A DNA stretch of 36,109 bases from Phycisphaerales bacterium (lineage in GTDB: Bacteria; Planctomycetota; Phycisphaerae; Phycisphaerales; SM1A02): assembly GCA_013003065.1 (NCBI GenBank), contig JABDLI010000262.1:1-36109 (forward strand). Direction: 5' to 3'. Below are positions 9,234-17,979 of the stretch, piece by piece. The stretch's first letter is position 1, and every line of letters begins with the position of its first letter. The position numbers and the translations under genes were made by a program. The notes under the pieces were generated by a model, which worked only from the letters and a program-made list of their open reading frames with translations, was not told the origin of the DNA and searched no databases.

Positions 9234-10321
9234 GTGCTCCCCGCGTGTCGCGTGTGACCATCGCCGGGCTGACGCTGCTCGCGTTGCAGGCCGGGGCCGG
9301 CTGCGACTCGGTCCCCGCCGTCCTCGCGCCGCCCGCGGACGAGCCGGCGCTTGCGTTGAGAACCCCGGTCGCGACGCCGTCGCGTACGCTCGCCCCGGCC
9401 CGTCCCCCCGAGCTGCCGACGTCGGTGGCGGTCGAACGGGAGCCGTGGCGGTTCGCCGCGTATCCCGGCCAGCTTCTCAAGACGTCGAACTATCGAATAC
9501 ATACGACCATCGACTTCGAACGCGTGCTCGAGCGTCTGCCGCTGTTTCTCGAGTGCGCGATGACGCAGTACACCGGCTCGCTCGCGGACCTGCCGAGACC
9601 GGCCGACCCCATGGACACCTTCGTCTTCCGCGACCGGCGTCAGTGGACGGCCAAGACGAAGCAGCTCCTGCCCGAGCACGCCGGCGAGTTCGAGAACCTC
9701 GGCCGGGGCGGCTTTTCCACCCGAGGCATCGCGGTGCTGTACTACATCGACTGGGCGGGCCGCGATCGGGACACGTTGGCCATCGCGTCCCACGAGGGGT
9801 GGCACCAGTACACCCAGAGCACCTTCAAGAACCCCCTGCCGATCTGGCTGGAAGAAGGCATCGCGACGTACATGGAGGGATACCAGTTCCGACGCGACGA
9901 CACCGGGCCGCGATTCGAGCCGCGTCGCAACTGGGAACGCGCGCGAGCGCTCGGCGAAGCGCTCCGTCGCGATCGGGCGATCCCGTTGCCCGAGCTTCTC
10001 CGCCGGTCGCCGCAGTCGTTTCTCGCCGAGGGCAAGGACGACCTGCTCACGTACTACGCGCAGGTCTGGGCCCTCGTGCGGTTTCTGACCGAATCGGAGA
10101 ACGGTCGTTACCGGGACGCCCTGGCCGCGGTGCTGACCGACGCCGCCCACGGCACCCTGTTCTCGCGTCTGCGGCGTTCGCCGGCGGTGATCGCGCGGGG
10201 TGGGCAACGCGCGATGATGGGCGGACGCGACGGCCCGTGGGTGATCCTCGCGTACTTCACCACCGACATCGCGACCTTCAACCAGGAATACATGGAGTTC
10301 GCGCGGTCGATCGCCCGGTAG
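9230..10321 (+). CDS. Lipoprotein with gluzincin-like metallopeptidase motif (DUF1570-like)
   Basis: Lipobox ALQAGAGC; HEGWHQYTQSTFKNPLPIWLEEGIATYMEG (HExxH ... E). Start overlaps the valS stop (ATGA). Confidence 0.83.
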   Translation: MSAPRVSRVTIAGLTLLALQAGAGCDSVPAVLAPPADEPALALRTPVATPSRTLAPARPPELPTSVAVEREPWRFAAYPGQLLKTSNYRIHTTIDFERVLERLPLFLECAMTQYTGSLADLPRPADPMDTFVFRDRRQWTAKTKQLLPEHAGEFENLGRGGFSTRGIAVLYYIDWAGRDRDTLAIASHEGWHQYTQSTFKNPLPIWLEEGIATYMEGYQFRRDDTGPRFEPRRNWERARALGEALRRDRAIPLPELLRRSPQSFLAEGKDDLLTYYAQVWALVRFLTESENGRYRDALAAVLTDAAHGTLFSRLRRSPAVIARGGQRAMMGGRDGPWVILAYFTTDIATFNQEYMEFARSIAR

Positions 10322-10352
10322 GCGATGCACCCGCTCCCGCCCGAATCCTGTC

Positions 10353-10844
10353 ATGCGGATCGGCATCCTCTCTGATTCCCACGGGCGAGCCGCGGTGACC
10401 CGCGCCGCCGTGCTCGCGTTGCGTGAAGCCGGCGCCGACATGCTCATCCACCTCGGCGACATCGAGACCGACGCGGTCATCGACGAGCTCGTCGGCATGC
10501 CGGCCCACATCGTCTTCGGCAACTGCGACTTCGACGCCGACGCGTTGGGACGCTACGCGAGAAACGTCGGGGTCACCGTCGACGACCCCGTCGGCGATCT
10601 CGAGATCGACGGACGTCGCGTCGTCTTCACGCACGGTCATCGGCCACGGGTGCTCGAGAAGGCCCTGGCGGAAGGCGCCGAGTACATCCTGCACGGCCAC
10701 TCCCACCACCCCCGCGACGAACGCATCGGGGCGAGCCGTGTCATCAACCCGGGGGCGTTGTTCCGCGCGGTCCGGTATACTGCCTGCGTGCTGGAACCGG
10801 CGACGGACGCGGTGGAACTCCTCGAGATCCCACGCCCGGCGTGA
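10353..10844 (+). CDS. YfcE/MJ0936-family metallophosphoesterase
   Basis: MRIGILSDSHG, LIHLGDIE, FGNCD, FTHGH, LHGHSHHPRDE, INPGA. Confidence 0.92.
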   Translation: MRIGILSDSHGRAAVTRAAVLALREAGADMLIHLGDIETDAVIDELVGMPAHIVFGNCDFDADALGRYARNVGVTVDDPVGDLEIDGRRVVFTHGHRPRVLEKALAEGAEYILHGHSHHPRDERIGASRVINPGALFRAVRYTACVLEPATDAVELLEIPRPA

Positions 10845-10857
10845 CAGCATCTCCCCG

Positions 10858-11370
10858 ATGGATGGCGCGCCACCCGAATTCGATCTCACCCAACTGCGGA
10901 TCCGCATCGCGGAGCAGCGTGATCACGCCGCCATCCGCGAGCTCTTCCGCCAGGGCCACCTGGAGGGCGCCGTGCGGCTCAACGACACCGGCGCCGACAT
11001 CGAGCAGCTCTTCCACGCGTATTTTTCCGACGACGGTGCGAGCTGCTTCTGGGTGGCCTGCTACGACGACGACGTCATCGGCATGATCGGCGTGCAACGC
11101 ACGCGGGAAGCGACCGCCGAGATGTGCCGGCTCCGGGTCCGCCAGGGATTTCGCCGCCTCGGCGTCGGCACCGCGTTGATGGAAGAGGCCACCGAGTTCT
11201 GCCGACGGCACGGGTATCTCAAGGTCGTCCTCGACGTGCGGGTCGAGCGGGGCCCGGCCATCGCGTTGTTCGAGAAGTTCGGCTTCAGCCTCGCGCGTTC
11301 ACGCGAGATCGGTGAACGCAAGATGCTCGACTTCTATTACGACCTCTACCGCGACCCGGCCGGGAAGTGA
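10858..11370 (+). CDS. GNAT family N-acetyltransferase
   Basis: MCRLRVRQGFRRLGVGTALMEEATEFCRRHGYLKVVLDV...AIALFEKFGF acetyl-CoA binding block. Confidence 0.9.
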   Translation: MDGAPPEFDLTQLRIRIAEQRDHAAIRELFRQGHLEGAVRLNDTGADIEQLFHAYFSDDGASCFWVACYDDDVIGMIGVQRTREATAEMCRLRVRQGFRRLGVGTALMEEATEFCRRHGYLKVVLDVRVERGPAIALFEKFGFSLARSREIGERKMLDFYYDLYRDPAGK

Positions 11371-11383
11371 CCGGCGCGCGAAC

Positions 11384-11408
11384 GCGGCGGGCGTCGATCG
11401 CCCGCCGC
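11384..11408. terminator. Hairpin between convergent GNAT and PDZ genes
   Basis: GCGGCGGGCG-TCGAT-CGCCCGCCGC perfect 10-bp stem, flanked by AAC / GCGTTT. Confidence 0.6.
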
Positions 11409-11440
11409 GCGTTTGCAGGGCATGACGGTGCGTGGCCGGT

Positions 11441-12487
11441 CTACCGCTCGTCGCGTTTCGCACGCTCGATCAGCTTGTTGAGCAGCTCTTCGAGCTCGTG
11501 AATGCGATCCTCCAGCTCGGCCGCGTGCTCGTGGGCGTCGACGTCGTCCCGCTCTTCTCGCCATTTCGTCGTGCCGGGCGCCAGCTCGAACATGCGGTTG
11601 TCGTCGTCGAGGAAGAACTCCCGGAGCTGCGGGAGCTTCTCCAGGATCTTGCCATCCTCCATGTGCCACAGGTTCGGCAGCTCCTTCGGCGTGACCATGC
11701 TGCGTTGTCCCAGGAACGGGCTCGGGAGCGCCCGCTGACCGATGACCTCGGCTTTCGACATCGCATCCCGGTCGTAGGCGGCCAATGTCACGTTGACGTC
11801 GCGTCGCGTGCCCTCGTGGATCACGGTCAGGGTCACGGTCTCGCCGGCGTCCATCGTCGACAGCGTCTGCAGCAGCGTCTCGGAATCGGCCGGCGAGGTG
11901 CCGTTGATCCGCGTGATCACGTCGTAGGGAGCGAGACCGGCGGCGTGGGCGGGCAGACCCTTGAGGACGCCCGTGAGCATCGTCGTCTTGCCCGTGTCCA
12001 GACGCAGGTGCGATTCGAGCGCCGGCCCCGGCTCTCCCAGGTGGACGCCGAGCATGACCGGTGGCGTCGGATGCATGGCAAAGATGTTGTCGTCCATCAC
12101 CCAGCCGCCGGCCAGGTCGTGGCCACCGCCGATGGCGATCCGGATGTCCTCGATCGGATCCCCGTTCTCGTCGAGGATGACGATGCGCCCGTCGCGGTGC
12201 TCGATGCGATCCGCGGCGAGCACCTCGCCGTTGACGATGACGGTGACGTCGCCGTTCTCGACTCGCACTTGCACGCTGTTTTCGCCGGCATCGTCCACGG
12301 AGACCGACTTGGTGACGAACATCTGGTACGTCTCGGCATTCTCGTTGTCCGGCGTCACGAGGATCACCTCGTGGTCTGCGACCGGCGACTCGTCGCTGGA
12401 GGCACCGAGGCATGTCGCCGACGCCAGCGCGATCGTCACGGCCGTGAGCAGCGTCGCGCGTCCGAACTGGTTGGAGTGCGTGTTCAT
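11441..12487 (-). CDS. Secreted PDZ-domain protein with C-terminal coiled coil
   Basis: Signal peptide MNTHSNQFGRATLLTAVTIALASATCLGA; PDZ-like MLTGVLKGLPAHAAGLAPYDVITRINGTSPADSETLLQTL; C-terminal AELEDRIHELEELLNKLIERAKRDER. Confidence 0.85.
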   Translation of the reverse strand: MNTHSNQFGRATLLTAVTIALASATCLGASSDESPVADHEVILVTPDNENAETYQMFVTKSVSVDDAGENSVQVRVENGDVTVIVNGEVLAADRIEHRDGRIVILDENGDPIEDIRIAIGGGHDLAGGWVMDDNIFAMHPTPPVMLGVHLGEPGPALESHLRLDTGKTTMLTGVLKGLPAHAAGLAPYDVITRINGTSPADSETLLQTLSTMDAGETVTLTVIHEGTRRDVNVTLAAYDRDAMSKAEVIGQRALPSPFLGQRSMVTPKELPNLWHMEDGKILEKLPQLREFFLDDDNRMFELAPGTTKWREERDDVDAHEHAAELEDRIHELEELLNKLIERAKRDER

Positions 12488-12534
12488 GAAGAGTGGCCTC
12501 GTGGGGTTGGGAAGTCGGTGAAGTGGCGGCGCCG

Positions 12535-13161
12535 CTACATGCGGCCGATCCGCTGGGGCCGGTAGCGTGCGAGCGAGGGACGCCCCCGCTCGTCGCGGCC
12601 TTCGATCTGATAAAGAGAGGGAACGACCGCCCGCTCCATGATCTGCTGGATGTAGATGAGCTCGTACCCGTCCCCGCCCGGGTTGGGACGCGACTCGAGG
12701 ATGACGCGTCGCGGTTCGGCGCTCAGGACGGTCCCTTCCTCCTGCCCCTTCCGCAGGTACGTGCGCAACGCGTCCTGGGCGGTCTGGATCGGCGCGAGAC
12801 CGGCCGCCTGCACGCCCCCCTCCGCCGGTGGCTGCGGCGGCGTCAACGAGTTGATGACAAGCGCGAGGAACACCACCGCGGCGACGGCCCAGCCGAGCCA
12901 GCCGGTCCACGCGGTCGTGGCGACGGGGGCGGGTTGCGGCCGGGGCACGGGGGCATCGACGCCGTCGGCGACGGACGCGGCGACGCGTCCCAGCCGGGCA
13001 AGGTCCATCTGATCACGCTGCGCCGTGGCGAGCAGCCGCCAGACGGACTGGTCGGCCGCCGCTCGCGTGGCGAGCGTGTCCCACTCCTCGGTGCTCGCAT
13101 CGCCTTCGACGACCCGCATGATGAGGATGTCCAGCTCGTTCTCGTGCATGTCGTCGTTCAT
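12535..13161 (-). CDS. Anti-sigma-factor-like membrane protein
   Basis: Acidic N-terminus (MNDDMHENELDILIMRVVEGDASTEEWDTLATRAAADQSVWRLL), single TM WTGWLGWAVAAVVFLALVINSL; ATGA overlap with the upstream sigma gene. Confidence 0.72.
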   Translation of the reverse strand: MNDDMHENELDILIMRVVEGDASTEEWDTLATRAAADQSVWRLLATAQRDQMDLARLGRVAASVADGVDAPVPRPQPAPVATTAWTGWLGWAVAAVVFLALVINSLTPPQPPAEGGVQAAGLAPIQTAQDALRTYLRKGQEEGTVLSAEPRRVILESRPNPGGDGYELIYIQQIMERAVVPSLYQIEGRDERGRPSLARYRPQRIGRM

Positions 13162-13787
13162 GACAGCGGTCCCATCCGCCCCTCGCGGGCGGGCAAGAGG
13201 TCGGCACACAGCTCCGCCAGCATGCGACGCCCCCGCGCGATGCGGGTGTCCACGGTGGCGGGCGGAATGTCCAGAAGCATCGCGATCTGCTTGCTTCGCA
13301 ATCCCTGCAAGGCGCGAAGCAGCAGCGGTTCGCGGTAGGTCTCCGGCAACGCGTCGACGCGGCGGAGCATCCGCCGGGTCGTCTCGTCCCGGGCCAGGTG
13401 ACCGATCGCGCCGTTCCGGCCGTCGGTCGCCACGCCGTCGTCCGCGAGCGACGTCGTGACGCGATAGCGGCCGCGGCGTCCCGAGGCCCGCGCCGCGTTG
13501 ACGGCGATCGTGCGGAGCCACGCGCGCAGGTTCCGCGGATCACGCAGCGAATCGAGCTTGGCGACGAACGTCACGGCCACCTCCTGGAGCAGGTCGTCCA
13601 GATCTTCCGCGGAGGGTTTGTGGGCGAGGATGACGGCTGCGATCCAACGGCGATGACGCTCCCAGAGCGTGCGCACCGCGTCCGCCTCGCCGCTCATGGC
13701 GGCGAGGACCAGCTGGGCCTCCTCGGCCCCGTCGTCGTCCGGACCGTCGGCGGGGAATCGAAGCCTCGCCGCGTTTGTTCCCCGCAT
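13158..13787 (-). CDS. ECF-type RNA polymerase sigma factor
   Basis: Region 2 DLDDLLQEVAVTFVAKLDSLRDPRNLRAWLRTIAVNAARASGRR; region 4 LPETYREPLLLRALQGLRSKQIAMLLDIPPATVDTRIARGRRML. Confidence 0.9.
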   Translation of the reverse strand: MRGTNAARLRFPADGPDDDGAEEAQLVLAAMSGEADAVRTLWERHRRWIAAVILAHKPSAEDLDDLLQEVAVTFVAKLDSLRDPRNLRAWLRTIAVNAARASGRRGRYRVTTSLADDGVATDGRNGAIGHLARDETTRRMLRRVDALPETYREPLLLRALQGLRSKQIAMLLDIPPATVDTRIARGRRMLAELCADLLPAREGRMGPLS

Positions 13788-13918
13788 GAACGGGTCCTCC
13801 GCGTTTCCAAGCCGATCAGATGCGCCGCCGGGAGGGATCTGCCCGCCGGCGTTGCGATTCTCGCGGGTGGGAGCGTCCCGGCGTCTGCCCGGCGGGCCGC
13901 CGGCCGCCTCCGCGGCGA

Positions 13919-15346
13919 TTATCGGCACGGTCCCCACGCGCTCAGGACCGTCAGGAGGTCGGTGAAGCCGACATCGCCGCTTTCGTCCAGATCCTGAGGG
14001 CACGGCGGCGGGCAGGGTCCCCAGACGCTGAGGACGGCGAGCAGATCGGTGAACCCGACCTCGCCGCTCCGGTCCAGATCCGCCGGGCAGCTCGTCCCCG
14101 GCCACTGGAACGTGAAGAGGCCATCGCCGGCGAGCGCCCCCCCGTAGCTGGCGGCGAAGACGACCAGGCCGTCGTCGTTGATGAACAGATCCTCGAACCC
14201 GATGTCGCTGAGCGTCGTGTCCTCGGGCAGCCCGGCCACCTCGACGCCGTCGGTGATGACCAGGCAGCCGTTGACGAAGAGCCCTTCCTCGACGCCCGGG
14301 GGCGTCGCGCCCTCGAGGTCGGCGAGGTACACCACGTCCCCGTGGCGGTTGACGTCGACGCCGTTGAAGTTGCCCGTCACGACGCCCGGCAACTCGGGGA
14401 CGTCGGACCCCTGCTGCGTCATGAAACCGCGTTCCGAGAGGATGATCGCGTCGGCCGTGCTGGGGGCGTCGGCGAGATTGCCCCGGAACGCCCAGGTGCC
14501 ATCCTCCGCGAGCGCCGCTTGCAGGATCAGCTCGAGCGTGTCCGTGCCGGTGCGGGTCTCGACGGTTTGGCCCTCCTGCGCCGCGAGCACCTCCTCGATG
14601 ATCCCGCCCGTCTCCCGCCGCACGAGCAGCAGCTTGTCGCTCGCGCTCGGCAACTGCGTGTCACCCTCGAAGATCAGATCGCCACGGCCGTTGAACTGGA
14701 GCTCGTCGAAGTTGCCGGTCCACACTCCCGGAATGCCGGGCAGCGGCACGGGGTCGCCCTCGCGGTAGAGGATGTCGCCGCCCAACGTGATGGCCGAGTC
14801 GAAGTCGACGTTGCCGTCGAGATCGGCGAGAAAGCCGACCGTGCCGTCGTCGGTGACGCCGGCGAAGCCGAAGTCCTCGTAGATCCTGTCCTCGGTGCCG
14901 AAGGCATCGTCACCTTCGCGGGCGATCAGGTCGCCGTCGCGGTAGACGGCGCGGTTCGCGGCCGCGGGAACGTCACGCAGGGTGGCGATGAAGACGACCG
15001 CGCCAGCGGCGTTGATCTGCCGTCCCGTCTCGAAGAACTCGAAGGCCGCAAAGGACGCGCCGGGGGCGTCCGGGGCCGGCTCTCCCTCGCGGGCCACGAG
15101 CTCGAAGCCGCGGTAGACGACGTCGTCGGCGTCGGTGGCGTCATCGGTGTCGGCGGTGAAGGCGACCACGCCCAGCTCGGAGAGGCTCGGCCGATCGAAG
15201 TTCTCGAAGAGCGTCTTCGTCCCCGGCGCGTCGTCGCCTTCGATGAGAAAGACGTCGACGACCGGCACGGGGCACGCGGCGGTCGTCGCGATCCCGGTCA
15301 TCAGGGTCACGATCGTCACGGCCTCACGCAGCAAGCTCAGCTTCAT
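13919..15346 (-). CDS. Secreted protein with two C-terminal EF-hand/dockerin-like repeats
   Basis: Tandem CPADLDRSGEVGFTDLLAVLSVWGPC / CPQDLDESGDVGFTDLLTVLSAWGPC; repeated GDDAxGT/GREGDxxP units; strong SD GGAGGTGAT before ATG 15346. Confidence 0.85.
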   Translation of the reverse strand: MKLSLLREAVTIVTLMTGIATTAACPVPVVDVFLIEGDDAPGTKTLFENFDRPSLSELGVVAFTADTDDATDADDVVYRGFELVAREGEPAPDAPGASFAAFEFFETGRQINAAGAVVFIATLRDVPAAANRAVYRDGDLIAREGDDAFGTEDRIYEDFGFAGVTDDGTVGFLADLDGNVDFDSAITLGGDILYREGDPVPLPGIPGVWTGNFDELQFNGRGDLIFEGDTQLPSASDKLLLVRRETGGIIEEVLAAQEGQTVETRTGTDTLELILQAALAEDGTWAFRGNLADAPSTADAIILSERGFMTQQGSDVPELPGVVTGNFNGVDVNRHGDVVYLADLEGATPPGVEEGLFVNGCLVITDGVEVAGLPEDTTLSDIGFEDLFINDDGLVVFAASYGGALAGDGLFTFQWPGTSCPADLDRSGEVGFTDLLAVLSVWGPCPPPCPQDLDESGDVGFTDLLTVLSAWGPCR

Positions 15347-15515
15347 CCCATCACCTCCAGCGTTCCGTGGGGGACCGTCTCGAGCATACGCCGCGGCTCG
15401 CCGCGGGCAATGCCGCACGCGGATCTTCCCTCCCGGCGGCGTCGGTGGGCCATTTTCCGCCCGGACCGGCTCGCAACGCTCTCTAGAATGAAGACGTCCA
15501 TCGAGGAGACGACTC

Positions 15516-16493
15516 GTGAGACCCCGCGTGCAACGGTTCGTGCTGACCGCCGCCCTCACCGGATTGGCCGCTGTGGCCGGTGACGCCGGCGTCGCCACCG
15601 GCGCCGACGATCCCCGCTTCGGCCTCCTCGGCCCGCTGCCGGCATCCGGAGCGGTTCCCTCCATCGTCCATCTGCGGGACGCCCCGCGGGAGAGCGACCT
15701 GACGCTCCGGGCCCGCGCGCGTGACTACGCCGGTCAGATTCGGCGGTTGCGGCGGGCCCACTTCGGACCGATTCGAAGCCCCGCCGTCCGCGCCTCCGGG
15801 CTCGCCGAGCTGCGTGAGTTCACCGATCCGGCGGCGTTCCGCCCGTTGATCGAAGAGCTCGCCGGCGAGGGCGACGAGGTCCGCCTCGCGTTGCTCGACC
15901 ACTTCCGCGGGCAGGGCGAGGAGGGCCAGGCCGCCTTGGCGTGGGTTGCGATCACCGACGAGGACGAGGCGATCCGGGGTGAGGCCGGCCGCCGTTTGGC
16001 CGCGCCCGCCGCGACGCCCGTCCTGCGGGTGCTCGACCAGACACTGCGCAGCAACCGGCACGAGATCGCCAACAACGCCGGTGCGGTCGCGGGGATGCTC
16101 GGCGCCATCGAGACGATCCCCCTGCTGATCTTCTCGCAGGCGACCCGGGACCCGGCGCCGCAGGACGAGGGAGACCTCGCGTGGATCGCCATCCAGACGC
16201 AGCGGGCCTTCGTCGCCAACGTCCGCCCGGTCGTGGGCGACAACTCGGGCGCGTTCGAGCCCGTCCTCGGCGTCGTGAGCGAGGGCATCGTGCTGCGGGT
16301 GACCGACGCGGTGGTGATCGTCTACCGAACGGTCATCCACAACGCGCTCGTCGCGATGACGTCGCGGGACTGGGGACGCCCCACCGACGACATGGGGTAC
16401 GACATGCGACGCTGGTGGGAGTGGTACAACGAGGAGTACCTGCCGTACAAGCGGGATCAGCATCGGCTCGATCCGCCGGCGGGCGGCGGCTGA
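15516..16493 (+). CDS. Secreted hypothetical protein, HEAT-like helical repeats
   Basis: Signal peptide MRPRVQRFVLTAALTGLAAVAG; alpha-helical repeats (FRPLIEELAGEGDEVRLALLDHFRGQGEEGQAALAWVAI). GTG start with GAGGAG SD; TAGAAT -10-like hexamer at 15484-15489. Confidence 0.75.
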   Translation: MRPRVQRFVLTAALTGLAAVAGDAGVATGADDPRFGLLGPLPASGAVPSIVHLRDAPRESDLTLRARARDYAGQIRRLRRAHFGPIRSPAVRASGLAELREFTDPAAFRPLIEELAGEGDEVRLALLDHFRGQGEEGQAALAWVAITDEDEAIRGEAGRRLAAPAATPVLRVLDQTLRSNRHEIANNAGAVAGMLGAIETIPLLIFSQATRDPAPQDEGDLAWIAIQTQRAFVANVRPVVGDNSGAFEPVLGVVSEGIVLRVTDAVVIVYRTVIHNALVAMTSRDWGRPTDDMGYDMRRWWEWYNEEYLPYKRDQHRLDPPAGGG

Positions 16494-16542
16494 ACGGGGC
16501 CACCGCGACGGGGCGGCGTTTGCCGCCGACCGGCGTCCCCCC

Positions 16543-16548
16543 TATACC
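16543..16548 (+). promoter_or_regulatory. -10-like hexamer, leaderless arrangement
   Basis: TATACC-N6-ATG(16555). Confidence 0.45.
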
Positions 16549-16554
16549 GAGACC

Positions 16555-17979
16555 ATGCACACCCGGGCGGTCTTCTTGACGGGATGCCTGCTCCTCGCGT
16601 CCGCGGGCTGCGAGCGTCCGGTGATCACGCACGCGACCCCGCCTCCGCTGCCGGCGTCGATCGATCGGCTCGATCCCGCCGTGGTGGCGTTGCTGCGGAC
16701 GCGTCACGCGGCCGTCGTCGCCGACCCGGCGAACGCGACGGAATGGCGGGCCCTCGCCCTCGCCGCGGAGGCGAACGAGCTCTTCGACACCGCGCTCGCC
16801 TGCGTGACCGAGGCGGTTCGCCTCGATCCCGGCGCGCCCCGCGGCTGGTACCAGCTCGGCCGCCTGGCCACCCGCGCGGGCGATCTCGACCGAGCCCGCG
16901 AGGCCTTCGAGACGACTGCCCGCTTGGCGCCGGCGTACGCCCCCGCTCTGTGGCGGGCCGGCCGCGTCGACCTCGAGCGTGGGCGTTTCGTCGAAGCGGA
17001 AGCCGCGTTCGAACGCGCGCTCGCCATCGACGCCGCGTTGCCGGCCGCCCGGATCGGCCTCGCCCGCGCGTGGCTCGGGCAGGATCGCGTCGCGGAGGCG
17101 GCGCGTCTGCTCGAGGAGGAGTCCGCCAACGCGGATCCGGCCGCCCGCCCCTACACGCTCCACCTGCTGGCGACCGCGCGGCGGCGGCTCGGGCAGCGGT
17201 CCGATCCGTCACCGGCGGCAGCGGCCCCGACCTGGTCCGACCCGTGGACGAGCGAGCTTGCCACGTACCGGCCGGGGTACGGCGCGCGGATCGAGGCCGC
17301 CCGCCGCGATCTCGACGCCGGCCGCCGGGCGGCGGCGGAGGCGACGCTGCGACGGCTCCACGCCGAAACGCCGGACAATCCGGTCGTGACCGCGACGCTG
17401 GCGCGGGTCGTGCGGGAGACCGGTCGACCCGGCGAGGCGTTGGCCCTGCTCGACGGGATCGTGGCCGCGCGACCGGGGTTCTTCCCCGCGCACTTCGAGC
17501 GTGCCGTCACGTTGGCCCAGGTCGCCGCGACGCTCCCGCCGTCGGAGGCGGAAGAGGCTCGGGCCCGAGCCGACCGAGCGGCGACCCGCGTTCTGGAGCT
17601 GAATCCTTCGTACGCGCCGGCGCACGCGTTGCGGGGTGACCTCGCCACTGTGGCCGGCGGGCTCGCCGCGGCCACGCGACACTACGCCGACGCGCAGCGG
17701 TGCGACCGCACCGATCCGCGGTGGCCCCAGCGGTGCGGCATCGCGGCGTTGCGGCGCGGGGACTGGCCCGCCGCCGAGGACTGGCTCGAACGGGCGCTCG
17801 CGATGCGGCCGGAAGACGCCGAGACCCACCGCGGGCTTGCCATCGCGTACATGAGCCAGGGACGTCTCGAGGCGGCCGACGCCACGCTTTCGCGAGCGGA
17901 GGCGTTGCAACCCGGTGATCCCCGGATCGCCCGGACCCGCCGCGACCTCCGGGCCCTGTCGACAGGGACCCCACCGTGA
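16555..17979 (+). CDS. TPR-repeat lipoprotein
   Basis: MHTRAVFLTGCLLLASAGC lipobox; many TPR units (GWYQLGRLATRAGDLDRAREAFETTARLAPAYAPALWRAGRVDLERGRFVEAEAAFERALAID). Confidence 0.88.
   Translation: MHTRAVFLTGCLLLASAGCERPVITHATPPPLPASIDRLDPAVVALLRTRHAAVVADPANATEWRALALAAEANELFDTALACVTEAVRLDPGAPRGWYQLGRLATRAGDLDRAREAFETTARLAPAYAPALWRAGRVDLERGRFVEAEAAFERALAIDAALPAARIGLARAWLGQDRVAEAARLLEEESANADPAARPYTLHLLATARRRLGQRSDPSPAAAAPTWSDPWTSELATYRPGYGARIEAARRDLDAGRRAAAEATLRRLHAETPDNPVVTATLARVVRETGRPGEALALLDGIVAARPGFFPAHFERAVTLAQVAATLPPSEAEEARARADRAATRVLELNPSYAPAHALRGDLATVAGGLAAATRHYADAQRCDRTDPRWPQRCGIAALRRGDWPAAEDWLERALAMRPEDAETHRGLAIAYMSQGRLEAADATLSRAEALQPGDPRIARTRRDLRALSTGTPP

Noticed and set aside
7725-10522. 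Large minus-strand ORFs (491 and 681 aa)
   Set aside because: Antisense to valS, the gluzincin-like lipoprotein and the phosphoesterase; no credible domains.
10776-10790. TATACT-N6-GTG inside the phosphoesterase gene
   Set aside because: Same spacing as the leaderless class, but the GTG is an internal in-frame codon of the YfcE-like gene; it could at most be an internal promoter for the GNAT gene.
13820-15583. 587-aa plus-strand ORF
   Set aside because: Mirror of the dockerin-tailed minus-strand gene; composition biased (LEVGEVHHVPVAVDVDAVEV), no signal peptide or domain.
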